Assembly: GCF_008365295.1 (NCBI RefSeq)
Contig: NZ_CP043505.1
Location: 496,001-560,000 of the forward strand
Source of the DNA: Agromyces intestinalis
GTDB lineage: Bacteria > Actinomycetota > Actinomycetes > Actinomycetales > Microbacteriaceae
Direction of reading: 5' to 3'
DNA length: 64,000 nucleotides
In this document: positions 37,601 through 45,901 of the stretch, one piece after another
Layout of the letters: each line of letters begins with the position of its first letter
Numbering within the stretch: position 1 is the stretch's first letter
Made by a program: the position numbers and the translations under genes
Notes under the pieces: model-generated
Databases searched by the model: none
Told to the model about the DNA's origin: nothing
Seen by the model: only the letters and a program-made list of their open reading frames with translations

Positions 37601-40547
37601 CCGTGCGCCCGGGCCTCACCAGCACCGAGTCCTCGACCGCGACGGGGCGGTCGGCCACGCTCGGCGGGTCTGCGATGCCCACCCGGACCTGCCCCTCGGC
37701 GCGCGCGCCGAGCGCGTCGACGACCGCGTACCGGAAGACATCGGTTCCCGATGAATACTCGCCGGCCTGGTAGTCGAGCCATCCGGTGCCGCGCTCGACG
37801 ACCGTTCCGCGCTCGGGATTCGACACCTGGCCGAGCAGCTCCACCGAGTCGCCGTCGGGGTCGACGCCCGACAACGGGATCGGGATCCGCACGGTCTCGC
37901 CCGCGAGGGCGCGCGCAGTGACCTCGCGCGGAACGGGCTTGGCGTTCGTGGCGGGATCGGCGAGGCGCACGGTCAGCTCGACCCAGGCGGTCACGTTCTG
38001 GCCGTCGGGCCCGGCCACGCGATACGAGGCCCGGTACTGGCCGGGCTCGTCGGGTGCGAAGTAGCGCAGTCGGTCGCCCGACGCGAACAGCAGCCCCGCC
38101 TCGGGCGACTCCACGAGCTCGGGATCGAGCGTGAGCGGCTCGCCGTCGGGGTGCTCGTCGTTCGCGAGCACATCGATGTCGACGACATCGCCGACGCGCG
38201 CCGACACCCGGTCCGCCTCCGCGACCGGCGGCCCGGGCAGGCGAGGCTGCGGCACCTCGAGCACCGACACCCGCCCCTCGGCCTCGGCGAGCCCGTTGCT
38301 CACCCGGTAGCGCAACTCGGCGGACCCGGTCTCGAGCGGTCGTTGCAGCGTGACGCGGAGGATGCGGTGATCGACGATCTCGACCCGCACCCCCTGCTCC
38401 TCGGCGGTGGCCGTCAGGGAGGTGAGCACGAGCACTCCCCCGGTCGGATCGATGTCGGTGGCCAGCACGTCCACCTCGCCGGGCTGACCGGCCCGCAGGA
38501 ACGCCGTGTGCGGCACCGTGATCGGCGTGGTGTCGCGCTCGGGCGGCGGTGACACCTCGACCCGGATGACTCCCGTGGCGGTGCGGTCGCCGTCGACGAC
38601 GGTGTACTCGAGGTAGTGGGTGCGCGCGGCGGTGCTCGAGAACCGCACGGTGCCCCCGTCGAAGTCGGCGAGGACGCGCGCGTCGGGCTTGGCGGGCACC
38701 GCGGTCAGCTGCGGATGCCCTGACCCGCCCCGCACGTGTCGCAGCGGTTCGAGCACGATCTCCTCGCCGGCGGTCGCGAGTTCGACGAACGGGTCGGCGA
38801 TGACCGGCACCTCGCCATCGGCGCGCACGTCGACGCGCAGCTCGCCGATCCCCTCGTCGCGGCCGTCGGACACGATGAGGCCGACCCGCCGGCTCCCGGT
38901 GGCGCCGTCCCCGGGGTCGAAGACGACCGATCCCTCCGGCCTGGACGAGACCCGGTCAGGCGCGTCGGCCGTCGCCTCGCGCAGATAGATCGGGTCGCCG
39001 TCGGGATCCATCCACTCGCCCAGCACCGCCTGCGCGAGTCGCCCGCCGGCCTGCACCACGGCGTCGGCGCGGCGCATCTGCACGGGTGGTCCGTTCTCAT
39101 CGGGGGTGCGCACGGTCACCGTGACCTCGGCCGTCGCGGTGGCCCCTCGGCCGTCGCTCACGGTGTAGCGGAAGGCGAACTCGCCGCTGACCGTATCGTC
39201 GAGCTGCAACTGCAGCAGTTGGCGGGACTGCACCGGCACCACCGTCGCCCCCTGCGGCAACGCGCCCTGGACGCCGTCGAGCACGAGCACGTCCGCGTTC
39301 GCGTCGTGGTCGTTGAGCAGCACCGGCAGCAGCGTCGAACGACCGGGTCTGGCGCCGAACCGGTCGGGCTCGGCGACCGGCGCCTCCTGCACCTTCTCGA
39401 CGGTGGGGTCGACGTCGGGGTCGTTCTGCTCGATCGTGGTGTCGTCGCGGATGGCGGCGGCGAGATCGTCCCAGTTGTCGATCACCGCGTAGTCGGATGC
39501 CGCGGCCCAGCTCCGACCCGAATGCGCATCGTTCAGCACGAGGGCGCGGCCGTTCTCACGGAACGCCAGGCGGGCCCCCGGCTGGACACCGCCCGGCAGC
39601 TCGACCGCTCCCCCGTCGCACGATCGCCACGCGGTGCCACCGGCCCACGCCGCGTGCAGGCATCCGTCATGTCTGAGCGGGCGAGCCGGGGAGCCCGACC
39701 GGCCCGCCACGAGCGTGCGCTTCGCCTGGCCCGCCAACGGCACGGCGATGAGGCGGTCGCGCGTCGCGACGGCGGCCGAGTCGCCGTCCGTCGACGGCAA
39801 CTGCAGCACGGCGCCGTCGCCGGGGCGGATCATCTCCTGCAGGTCGACGACGCCGTCAGCGGTGCGCAGCACGGAGGCGGATCGGTCGAGGACGACCCAG
39901 CGGCCGGCGACCGAGCTGAGCTGCACATCGGGCGTGCCGTCGATCGCGTCGAGCTGCCAGGTGTCCGTCACGGTCGAGCCCGCGGCGACGTCGACGCGGA
40001 CCACCTGGCCGGTCGAAGGCGTGTACGCGAACAGCACGCCGTGGTCGTCGACGCTCACCTGCGCGTCAGCGCCGAACGACAGCGTCGGATCGGCGTCGGC
40101 GTCGAAGTCGGCGAACCGGTCGACCGGGGTCCACCACACCGCACCGCCGCTGACCACCACCACCCGGCCGGCGACGAGCCTCACGTCCGTCTCGCCCGGC
40201 GGAACCGGCACGGTGGCGATGATCGCGGCCGTCGCGGGGTCGAGCACGCCGACCCCCGACTTCTCGCGGTCGACGACGAGCACCGTGCCGCCCCGCTGCG
40301 CGACCTCGGAGCGATCCGTGCCCGCGTCGACGAGCGAGACGAGTTCGCCGACCGCGGTGCCCGCCCGTCCGACCGCGCCGAGCTCGTCGTTGACCACCCA
40401 GACGCTCGCGTCGCCCAGGTCCACCTCCTGCTCGCGGTATCCCGACGAGGCCACCGCTGCGCCGCCGACCGCACCGACGACGACGACGACCGCCGCCGCG
40501 GTGATCACCGCCGACCGGCGCCCGCGGAGCATCCGGGGCGATCTCAT
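34662..40547 (-). CDS. Giant membrane-anchored surface protein with Ig-like and fibronectin III repeats
   Basis: 1961 residues. A short basic N-terminus and one hydrophobic segment (about 12-34) act as a signal anchor, with the rest outside. Residues about 40-350 contain repeated short beta-rich units, possibly a beta-propeller. From about 400 to 1400 there are Ig/cadherin-like repeats marked by D-V-L-A-N-D-x-D-P-x-G: VLLNDHD (405), DVLATDIDP (692), DVLANDEHPDGEP (792), VLANDSDPGGSP (989) and DVLSNDQ (1382). From about 1465 to the end are fibronectin III modules (ITDLRMTGFGAGRIDL, PVGLTAQPRDGRLLIEW). No LPXTG sorting signal is present. It overlaps the kinase stop by ATGA. Probably a wall-spanning adhesion or scaffold protein. 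Confidence 0.9.
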   Translation of the reverse strand: MRSPRMLRGRRSAVITAAAVVVVVGAVGGAAVASSGYREQEVDLGDASVWVVNDELGAVGRAGTAVGELVSLVDAGTDRSEVAQRGGTVLVVDREKSGVGVLDPATAAIIATVPVPPGETDVRLVAGRVVVVSGGAVWWTPVDRFADFDADADPTLSFGADAQVSVDDHGVLFAYTPSTGQVVRVDVAAGSTVTDTWQLDAIDGTPDVQLSSVAGRWVVLDRSASVLRTADGVVDLQEMIRPGDGAVLQLPSTDGDSAAVATRDRLIAVPLAGQAKRTLVAGRSGSPARPLRHDGCLHAAWAGGTAWRSCDGGAVELPGGVQPGARLAFRENGRALVLNDAHSGRSWAAASDYAVIDNWDDLAAAIRDDTTIEQNDPDVDPTVEKVQEAPVAEPDRFGARPGRSTLLPVLLNDHDANADVLVLDGVQGALPQGATVVPVQSRQLLQLQLDDTVSGEFAFRYTVSDGRGATATAEVTVTVRTPDENGPPVQMRRADAVVQAGGRLAQAVLGEWMDPDGDPIYLREATADAPDRVSSRPEGSVVFDPGDGATGSRRVGLIVSDGRDEGIGELRVDVRADGEVPVIADPFVELATAGEEIVLEPLRHVRGGSGHPQLTAVPAKPDARVLADFDGGTVRFSSTAARTHYLEYTVVDGDRTATGVIRVEVSPPPERDTTPITVPHTAFLRAGQPGEVDVLATDIDPTGGVLVLTSLTATAEEQGVRVEIVDHRILRVTLQRPLETGSAELRYRVSNGLAEAEGRVSVLEVPQPRLPGPPVAEADRVSARVGDVVDIDVLANDEHPDGEPLTLDPELVESPEAGLLFASGDRLRYFAPDEPGQYRASYRVAGPDGQNVTAWVELTVRLADPATNAKPVPREVTARALAGETVRIPIPLSGVDPDGDSVELLGQVSNPERGTVVERGTGWLDYQAGEYSSGTDVFRYAVVDALGARAEGQVRVGIADPPSVADRPVAVEDSVLVRPGRTVAVRVLANDSDPGGSPLTLTAVSPVDPDTAAKVDGDSVVVRAPDHEGVFGFEYTVRNADWSTASGHLTIETSEDAPPARPEASDVVLTLNDIVDRDEIDVDVKAHVFLADAALARAPIRLVRGYDDAADVLADGRVRVQVGEHRRIVPFEVVHPDDPSIGAYAFIWVPGRDDAIPQLRTDAPEVRVESGEEVRIELADQVIAASGRPVRVADEAGVRAVHADGTDLVVDEDTLRYRSEEGYFGPASISLTVTDGDRPDDPAGRTGTIVIPIVVEPIDGQPPSFVGQVLDLEPGQPKTIDLVRLTTHPYARTAEGLSYRVIDASAGFSVSLSGSRLVIRASPQAVSGTSGRVTIGVSAGEVTGTPGVIELRVVPSTRPLARPADDDAVVVRGATTEVDVLSNDQPGNPFPREPLRVVGITGLDATNLPHGVHVQPSDDRATLTVRVDGDAEPGDTTIGYVVEDATGDPARRAWANVRISVQDRPAPITDLRMTGFGAGRIDLAFGAGVANNSPITGYRVDLLDPATRERVGGSICDATTCSIVTPGNGAANAVIVRVTARNAIGDSAPVELGGAVWSDIVPAAPVGLTAQPRDGRLLIEWAPVGVPGGSPVRSYVVTVAGVPVEVAAWSACTVSSCSIESQALANGSVVSFAVSARNDAYPALVQWSEASGVGTPFGRPIAAAASAVSDDARGAVTVSWAGFEGNGDPVLGYYVQRLVSADAVPSGAQACSVTSPAPGRVVPPTSGGAVAETIETDGATRSVTFSGAVGTPGRYGFVVWGWNRAGCVRGDVVQATVRPAPGPVGSVSSRMDWLAANEVWDRRIDSIAGAGGARLEIVAVDNRGVQLGAPRSFSGSGWLRELLQRPFGETARFQVRACSEWGNCGPWSDPLPTGSTPSLTFTVPGLAYAPADGPWGESVWRWSGDPDNSGLPATYRCGIAGDDVGRPAQSPVSCRVDDAGPNDRVWLDVEVAGVTARKWNR

Positions 40548-41953
40548 CCGCCCGGCTCCTCGACGTCGATGCAGCGCTCGGCGCTCGGCGCGCCGCTGCG
40601 TCCGTCGCGCGTGACCCGCACCGTGGCGCAGAGCCGGTCGCCCGCCCTGGCCGGTACGGCGAACACCGTCTCGCGTCGCGCCGGCGTGTCCTGGCCCTCG
40701 ACGCGCACCAGGAACGCCTCGCGGTCGTCGATGCCCGGATCATCCCAGGCGAAGGTGACGATGGTGCCCTCGACGTCCGCGCGCAGCTCCGCGACCACCG
40801 GAATCGGGTCGTCCCGGCCGAGCGCGAGCCAGACCCCTGCGCCCGCCGCGATCACACCGACGAGCATCGCGACGGCGACCGCGACGCCCCATCCCAGCCG
40901 TCGGCGCGAGGGCACCGAACTCACTCCCGCCGAGTCATCCGACGCCCAACGTTGCCCGGGGCGGCTGTCCGGCCGCCGTCCGGCCGCCGGGGCTGAACCG
41001 GACGGCTCAGCCCCGGCGCCGGCCCCCGGCACGGCCGGTGCGAGCCGGGTGCGCTCGACGGGGTCGACGATCGGCGCCGCTGCCCACTCCTCGACCTCGA
41101 GGTCGCCGGGGGTCTGCGAGAGCCCCAGATCCTCCTCGACCGACTGCAGATCGCGCAGCAGCTCGAGCGCGCTCGCCTGCCGGTCGCCGGGGCGCCGGCT
41201 CATCGCACGGGCGAGCACTCGTTCGAGCCGCTCGGGCGCGTCGGCCCGCCCGGTCGGTGTGAACCGGGCCTTCTGGATGCGCGCGATGAGCGCCGCGGAG
41301 CCGTTCGAGCCGCCCGCCGCCTCGAACGGGCTGCGGCCGGCGAGCAGCGAGTACACGGTCGCCCCGAGCGACCAGACCTCGCTGGCGACCGACGCACGAT
41401 CCTCCGCGAGCACCTCGGGCGCCGACCAGGGGATGGAGACGCCCGCCGAGCCGCGCTCACCCTCGACCACGCTCGCCGCGATGCCGAAGTCGCCGAGGAC
41501 GGGGTGCCCGTATGCGGTGGTGAGGATGTTCGAGGGCTTGATGTCGCGATGCAGCACGCCCTGCCGATGCGCGGCCTCGACGGCGCTCGCGATCCGCACC
41601 CCGATCGCGAGCACCTCGCTGATCGGCAGCGGCGCCGAACGGTACCGCTCGGCGAGGGTGGACGAGCAGTACTCCATGACGAGGTAGGGCCGGCCGTCGG
41701 CGGCGACACCCGCCTGGTAGACGGTGAGGATCGACGGATGGCTCGACAGCTGCGCCATGAGGTCGGCCTCGGCGCGGAACATCCGGCGCACGTCGTCGTT
41801 GACGAGCTCGGCGAGCAGCACCTTGACCGCGACCACCCGACGCGGCATGTCCTGCTCGTAGCAGAACACGTCGGCGAACCCGCCCGAGCCGAGCGCCCGC
41901 ACGAAGACGAAGCCCGGCAGCGTGGGCGGCGTCGACGGCAGTCGCCTGTTCAC
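40544..41953 (-). CDS. Transmembrane Ser/Thr protein kinase (PknB-like) with FN3-like extracellular domain
   Basis: 469 residues. The kinase domain spans about 12-270, with a Gly-rich loop (LGSGGFADVF), Lys44 in VAVKVLL, catalytic HRDIKPSN (Asp137) and DFG at 155-157. A juxtamembrane linker, one membrane helix (about 355-380) and a C-terminal extracellular FN3-like domain of about 85 residues follow, in place of the PASTA repeats of PknB. GTG 41953 is chosen for its GGGAGG site just upstream. It is expressed with a PP2C phosphatase and two FHA proteins, so it probably controls the operon's own products. Confidence 0.92.
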   Translation of the reverse strand: MNRRLPSTPPTLPGFVFVRALGSGGFADVFCYEQDMPRRVVAVKVLLAELVNDDVRRMFRAEADLMAQLSSHPSILTVYQAGVAADGRPYLVMEYCSSTLAERYRSAPLPISEVLAIGVRIASAVEAAHRQGVLHRDIKPSNILTTAYGHPVLGDFGIAASVVEGERGSAGVSIPWSAPEVLAEDRASVASEVWSLGATVYSLLAGRSPFEAAGGSNGSAALIARIQKARFTPTGRADAPERLERVLARAMSRRPGDRQASALELLRDLQSVEEDLGLSQTPGDLEVEEWAAAPIVDPVERTRLAPAVPGAGAGAEPSGSAPAAGRRPDSRPGQRWASDDSAGVSSVPSRRRLGWGVAVAVAMLVGVIAAGAGVWLALGRDDPIPVVAELRADVEGTIVTFAWDDPGIDDREAFLVRVEGQDTPARRETVFAVPARAGDRLCATVRVTRDGRSGAPSAERCIDVEEPGG

Positions 41954-42023
41954 GATCCTCCCACGCGCTCCATCGGGCACCGGGGTCACGGCGTGCGGGG
42001 CCGGCCTCGGCCCGGTACGCCCC

Positions 42024-42029
42024 ATTGTA
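42024..42029 (-). promoter_or_regulatory. Candidate internal promoter upstream of the kinase gene
   Basis: TACAAT on the minus strand lies in the only gap of more than 100 bases within the nine-gene operon (147 bases, 41954-42100), 70 nt before the kinase GTG. The -35 match is poor. It may allow kinase and downstream genes to be transcribed separately from the FHA-PP2C pair. Confidence 0.35.
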
Positions 42030-42100
42030 GGTACGGGTCCTGCGAGCTCCGGTCTCGGTTTCGTCCCGCTTCGGGCGTGCGCGCGCGGGGGCGGAGGCGG

Positions 42101-42886
42101 TCAGGCGCGGTCGACCGCGACCACATCGACGATCACGACGGTGATGTTGTCGCGCCCGCCGTTGCCCAGCGCTGCGTCGAGCAGGTCGCGTGCCGAGCGC
42201 TCGGGGCGCCGGCTCGCCATCAGGAAGTGCCGGATGCCGTACGAGGTGAGCTCCTTCGTGAGCCCGTCGGAGCAGATCATCAGGCGCATGCCCGCTTCGA
42301 CCGCGATCGCGCGGTAGTCGGGCAGCGGCGTCTCGTGGAACCCGACCGCGCGCGTGATCACGTTCGAGTGCGGGTGGGTGTCGGCTTCGTCGCGGGTGAT
42401 CTGGCCGGCGTCGACGAGCTCCTGCACGATCGAGTGGTCGACGGTGAGCTGCTCGAGGACCCCTCCGATCAGCCGGTACACCCTGGAGTCGCCGATGTTG
42501 AAGACGATCCAGGCGGGCTCGCCCGAGATCTCGGTGAGCCCGACGCCCGTGACGGTCGTGCCGCTGCCCTCGTCGGTCACCCCGGTGCTGCGCCCCATGT
42601 CCTGCACCGCCAGACGCAGCGACTGGTCGACCTCGGGCGTGCCGATCACGGTCTGCCCGCCGTGCTCGGCGAGACGCGTGACGACGGCGGCGCTCGCGAA
42701 GTCACCGGCCGCGTGACCGCCCATGCCGTCGGCGACCGCGAACACCGGCGCCTGCGCGACGAAGCTGTCCTCGTTGACCACCCGACGGTGGCCCACGTGC
42801 GTCTCGGCCGCCCACGACAGCGTGACCGTGGCACCACCCGGCAGGGTCACGCGGTGACGCGTGTTGGCGTTGCCGATCTGGGTCAC
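42101..42886 (-). CDS. PP2C-family Ser/Thr protein phosphatase (PstP-like)
   Basis: 261 residues. Metal-binding and catalytic motifs of PP2C are all present: RRVVNEDSF, VADGMGGHAAG, GSGTTVTG, NIGDSRVYR, MICSDGLTKEL and GGRDNITVV. It lacks a membrane helix. The GTG start (TQIGNANTRHRV) overlaps the FHA gene stop as GTGA. It probably reverses phosphorylation by the kinase encoded next. Confidence 0.94.
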   Translation of the reverse strand: MTQIGNANTRHRVTLPGGATVTLSWAAETHVGHRRVVNEDSFVAQAPVFAVADGMGGHAAGDFASAAVVTRLAEHGGQTVIGTPEVDQSLRLAVQDMGRSTGVTDEGSGTTVTGVGLTEISGEPAWIVFNIGDSRVYRLIGGVLEQLTVDHSIVQELVDAGQITRDEADTHPHSNVITRAVGFHETPLPDYRAIAVEAGMRLMICSDGLTKELTSYGIRHFLMASRRPERSARDLLDAALGNGGRDNITVVIVDVVAVDRA

Positions 42887-43863
42887 GCGGGGGCCTGTCT
42901 GTCGAGACCGCGGGGGCGGTCGATCCGGGGAGGGAGGATCTCGATGATGGTATCGCCTCCGAGCCGGAGCCGGGCGCCCGGACGCACCACGATCGACTCC
43001 CCCGACCGCATCCGGTGGATGCGCGCGGCGGATTCGACGATCGTGCCGTTCGTCGAGCGCAGGTCGGTCGCCACGACGCGTCCCCCCTCGGCGCGAAGCT
43101 CGAGGTGCGACGCCGAGACCACGCGCTGATCGTCCTCGAGGCGAACCAGCTCGACGGGATCGCCCGGCAGCCGCGGCGCGGCCGGGCGACGGCCGAGCAC
43201 GATCCGGGACCGGATGTCGCGGGGCGGCCCCTGGCCGATGCGGAATCGCGGCACGGGCTCGGCACGCGCCTCGACCGGCTCGATCGGGTCGCTCGAACCC
43301 GGCGAGGCGTGCGCGAGCAGGCGGGTGTCGACCTCGTCCTCGGGCGACGCCCACGCTTGGGCGCGCATGGCGTCGAGTGCGCCCTGCGGGGCCCGCCACT
43401 CGACCGCGGTGACCCCCGTCGCCCGCCCGCCGGCGCCGAGCAACTCGCCCGACGCGTCGCCGTCGAGCGGCGCACCCGGCCCGCTGATCCTGATCTGCTC
43501 GACGTCGCCGAACTCGGCGAGGTGCCACGGCCGCACGTCTCTGGCCTCGAACCGTCGCGACCCGCCCGGCGAGGCGAGGTCGACCACCGCCGCACCGCGT
43601 GCCACGACGGTCACATCGGGCAGCGCGTCCGTCGCGGGCGGCCACCACGCGAGCGCGAACGCCTCGCCGGGCTCGCCCGCGAGCGGGGTCGCGGCGATCA
43701 GCTGCTCGAGCGTCGCGTCCTCGGCGCCCGCCGCGAGGATGAACGCCCGCACCGCGGCCGGCTGCGCCGGCGCCTCGAGCGCGACGACGAAGCGTACGCC
43801 GGCGATCACCTCCCATTCGGGGCGGCCGCGCTCGCGCGCGACCCGGATCCGACCGTCGACCAT
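42883..43863 (-). CDS. FHA domain protein
   Basis: 326 residues. An N-terminal domain of about 170 residues of unknown type is followed by a linker and a C-terminal FHA domain (about 225-310) with LGRRP, SASHLELR and STNGT hallmarks, so phosphothreonine binding should be intact. It is first in the nine-gene operon. The ATG at 43863 lies 6 nt after a CAGACT box and has no strong ribosome site. Probably a cytoplasmic reader or adaptor for the operon kinase. Confidence 0.9.
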   Translation of the reverse strand: MVDGRIRVARERGRPEWEVIAGVRFVVALEAPAQPAAVRAFILAAGAEDATLEQLIAATPLAGEPGEAFALAWWPPATDALPDVTVVARGAAVVDLASPGGSRRFEARDVRPWHLAEFGDVEQIRISGPGAPLDGDASGELLGAGGRATGVTAVEWRAPQGALDAMRAQAWASPEDEVDTRLLAHASPGSSDPIEPVEARAEPVPRFRIGQGPPRDIRSRIVLGRRPAAPRLPGDPVELVRLEDDQRVVSASHLELRAEGGRVVATDLRSTNGTIVESAARIHRMRSGESIVVRPGARLRLGGDTIIEILPPRIDRPRGLDRQAPA

Positions 43864-43869
43864 CCCGCC

Positions 43870-43875
43870 AGTCTG
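43870..43875 (-). promoter_or_regulatory. -10 box of the FHA-first nine-gene operon
   Basis: CAGACT on the minus strand ends 6 nt before the ATG at 43863. It would give a leaderless transcript at the head of the operon. Confidence 0.4.
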
Positions 43876-43953
43876 CCATCGCTCGGGCCTCAGGGTCGCC
43901 GTGCGATCGCGCTCAGGCGACCGGATGCGCCGCCATGAGCCCTGTACGCAATG

Positions 43954-43990
43954 GATTCCGTCGCTACGGACCCCGTTCATCTACGGAATC
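43954..43990. promoter_or_regulatory. Inverted/direct repeats upstream of the Lrp-type regulator gene
   Basis: GATTCCGT (43954-43961) and ACGGAATC (43983-43990) form an 8-bp inverted repeat 21 bases apart. TACGGA is also directly repeated (43965-43970 and 43982-43987). The site ends 2 bases before the predicted -35 of the regulator gene, which suits autoregulation by an Lrp/AsnC protein. Confidence 0.5.
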
Positions 43991-43992
43991 AC

Positions 43993-44021
43993 TTGCCCGA
44001 GGCATCCGGAACTGTCACAAT
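43993..44021 (+). promoter_or_regulatory. Promoter of the Lrp-type regulator operon, leaderless start
   Basis: -35 TTGCCC (43993-43998), a 17-bp spacer and -10 CACAAT (44016-44021), which ends 6 nt before the ATG at 44028. The transcript should begin at the start codon. No Shine-Dalgarno sequence is present. Confidence 0.6.
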
Positions 44022-44027
44022 CGACGC

Positions 44028-44522
44028 ATGACGAACACCGGTCGACCGCCGTCGCGCCCGGTGCAGCTCGACGAGGTGTCCAAGGCCATCATCGAGCAGC
44101 TCCAGGCCGACGGCCGGCGCTCGTACGCCGACATCGGCAAGGCCGTGGGGCTGAGCGAGGCGGCCGTGCGACAGCGCGTGCAGAAGCTCACCGAGTCGGG
44201 TGTGATGCAGATCGTCGCGGTCACCGACCCGATGCAGCTGGGGTTCACGAGGCAGGCGATGATCGGCGTTCGCGCGTCGGGCGATACCCGCGAGGTCGCC
44301 GCCCGGCTCGCCGAGATCCCCGAGATCGACTACGTCGTGCTCACCGCGGGCAGTTTCGACGTGCTCGCCGAGGTGGTCTGCGAAGACGATGCGCAGCTCA
44401 TGGCACTGCTGAACGAACGCGTCCGGTCGATCCCGGGCGTGCAGTCGACGGAGTCGTTCGTCTATCTGAAACTGCAGAAGCAGTTCTATAACTGGGGAAC
44501 CGTGAGGAACCGAGAACCATGA
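44028..44522 (+). CDS. Lrp/AsnC-family transcription regulator
   Basis: 164 residues. The N-terminal helix-turn-helix (about 12-60, QLDEVSKAIIEQLQADGRR, then SEAAVRQRVQKLTESG) is followed by a RAM effector/oligomerisation domain (about 75-155). It probably senses an amino acid or amine and controls the two genes downstream, which it overlaps by ATGA. The start at 44028 is fixed by its promoter and by homology; the upstream ATG at 43935 would cross the promoter. Confidence 0.92.
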   Translation: MTNTGRPPSRPVQLDEVSKAIIEQLQADGRRSYADIGKAVGLSEAAVRQRVQKLTESGVMQIVAVTDPMQLGFTRQAMIGVRASGDTREVAARLAEIPEIDYVVLTAGSFDVLAEVVCEDDAQLMALLNERVRSIPGVQSTESFVYLKLQKQFYNWGTVRNREP

Positions 44523-45901
44523 CCGATGCCACCGATGCCGCGCTGCTCCAGCAGCAGGCCAGAGACCATCTCTGGATGCACTTCGCCCGCCAGTCCACGA
44601 TGGAGCAGGGCGTGCCGATCATCGTCAAGGGCGAGGGCCACCACGTCTGGGACATTGAGGGTCGTCGCTACTTCGACGGGCTGGCCGGCCTGTTCGTGGT
44701 GAACGCGGGGCACGGTCGCCGCCGTCTCGCCGAGGTCGCCGCGAAGCAGGCCGCAGAACTCGCGTTCTTCCCGATCTGGTCGTACGCGCATCCGGCGGCG
44801 ATCACGTTGGCCGATCGGCTCGCCGAGGAGGCGCCGGGCGACCTGAACCACGTGTTCTTCTCGACCGGCGGCGGCGAGGCGGTCGAGACGGCGTTCAAGC
44901 TCGCGAAGTACTACTGGAAGCTGCAGGGCCGGCCCACCAAGCACAAGGTCATCTCGCGCTCGGTCGCCTACCACGGCACCCCGCAGGGCGCCCTCGCGAT
45001 CACCGGCATCCCCGCGATGAAAGAGATGTTCGAGCCGGTGACGCCCGGCGGCTTCCGGGTGCCGAACACCAACTTCTACCGTGCCGCCGAGATGGGTGCG
45101 CCCGCCGACGACCTCGAGGCGTTCGGCCGCTGGGCGGCCGACCGCATCGAGGAGATGATCCTGTTCGAGGGGCCCGAGACCGTCGCCGCGGTGTTCCTCG
45201 AGCCGGTGCAGAACTCGGGCGGATGCTTCCCGCCCCCGCCCGGGTACTTCCAGCGCGTGCGCGAGATCTGCGACCGGCACGACGTGCTGCTGGTCTCCGA
45301 CGAGGTGATCTGCGCGTTCGGGCGTCTCGGCCACACGTTCGCGTGCGACGCGTACGGGTACGTGCCCGACATGATCACCTGCGCGAAGGCGATGACGAGC
45401 GGCTACTCGCCGATCGGGGCGACCATCGTCTCGGATCGCATCTACGAGCCCTTCGCCCACGGCAACACGTCGTTCTACCACGGGTACACCTTCGGCGGGC
45501 ACCCCGTCTCGGCGGCGGTCGCGCTCGAGAACCTCGCGATCTTCGACGAGGAGGGACTGAACGAGCGGGTCCGCGAGAACTCCCCGCTGTTCCGCGCCGA
45601 GCTCGAGAAGCTGCTCGACCTGCCGATCGTGGGCGACGTGCGCGGCGACGGGTACTTCTTCGGCATCGAGCTCGTGAAAGACAAGGCGACCCGCGAGACC
45701 TTCGACGACGACGAGTCCGAGCGGCTCCTGCGCGGGTTCCTGTCGAAGGCGCTGTTCGATGCGGGGCTGTACTGCCGCGCCGACGACCGGGGCGACCCGG
45801 TCATCCAGCTCGCGCCGCCGCTGACGATCGGCCCGGGCGAGTTCACCGAGATCGAGCAGATCCTCCGCGGCGTCCTCACCGAGGCGTGGAGTCGGCTCTG
45901 A
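44519..45901 (+). CDS. Class III omega-aminotransferase, probably putrescine/diamine--pyruvate type
   Basis: 460 residues. PLP-binding features are TGGGEAVETAFKLAK, VAYHGT, Asp in LLVSDEVICAFGRLG and Lys290 in TCAKAMTSGYSPIGA. The group includes SpuC putrescine--pyruvate and beta-alanine--pyruvate aminotransferases. With the adjacent FAD amine oxidase and the polyamine importer, diamine degradation is the best reading, but substrate choice cannot be proved from sequence. It overlaps the Lrp gene (ATGA), giving coupled translation. Confidence 0.88.
   Translation: MTDATDAALLQQQARDHLWMHFARQSTMEQGVPIIVKGEGHHVWDIEGRRYFDGLAGLFVVNAGHGRRRLAEVAAKQAAELAFFPIWSYAHPAAITLADRLAEEAPGDLNHVFFSTGGGEAVETAFKLAKYYWKLQGRPTKHKVISRSVAYHGTPQGALAITGIPAMKEMFEPVTPGGFRVPNTNFYRAAEMGAPADDLEAFGRWAADRIEEMILFEGPETVAAVFLEPVQNSGGCFPPPPGYFQRVREICDRHDVLLVSDEVICAFGRLGHTFACDAYGYVPDMITCAKAMTSGYSPIGATIVSDRIYEPFAHGNTSFYHGYTFGGHPVSAAVALENLAIFDEEGLNERVRENSPLFRAELEKLLDLPIVGDVRGDGYFFGIELVKDKATRETFDDDESERLLRGFLSKALFDAGLYCRADDRGDPVIQLAPPLTIGPGEFTEIEQILRGVLTEAWSRL

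Noticed and set aside
43935..44027. Longer start for the Lrp-type regulator
   Set aside because: The extension crosses the predicted -35/-10 promoter and operator-like repeats, and the added residues look random.
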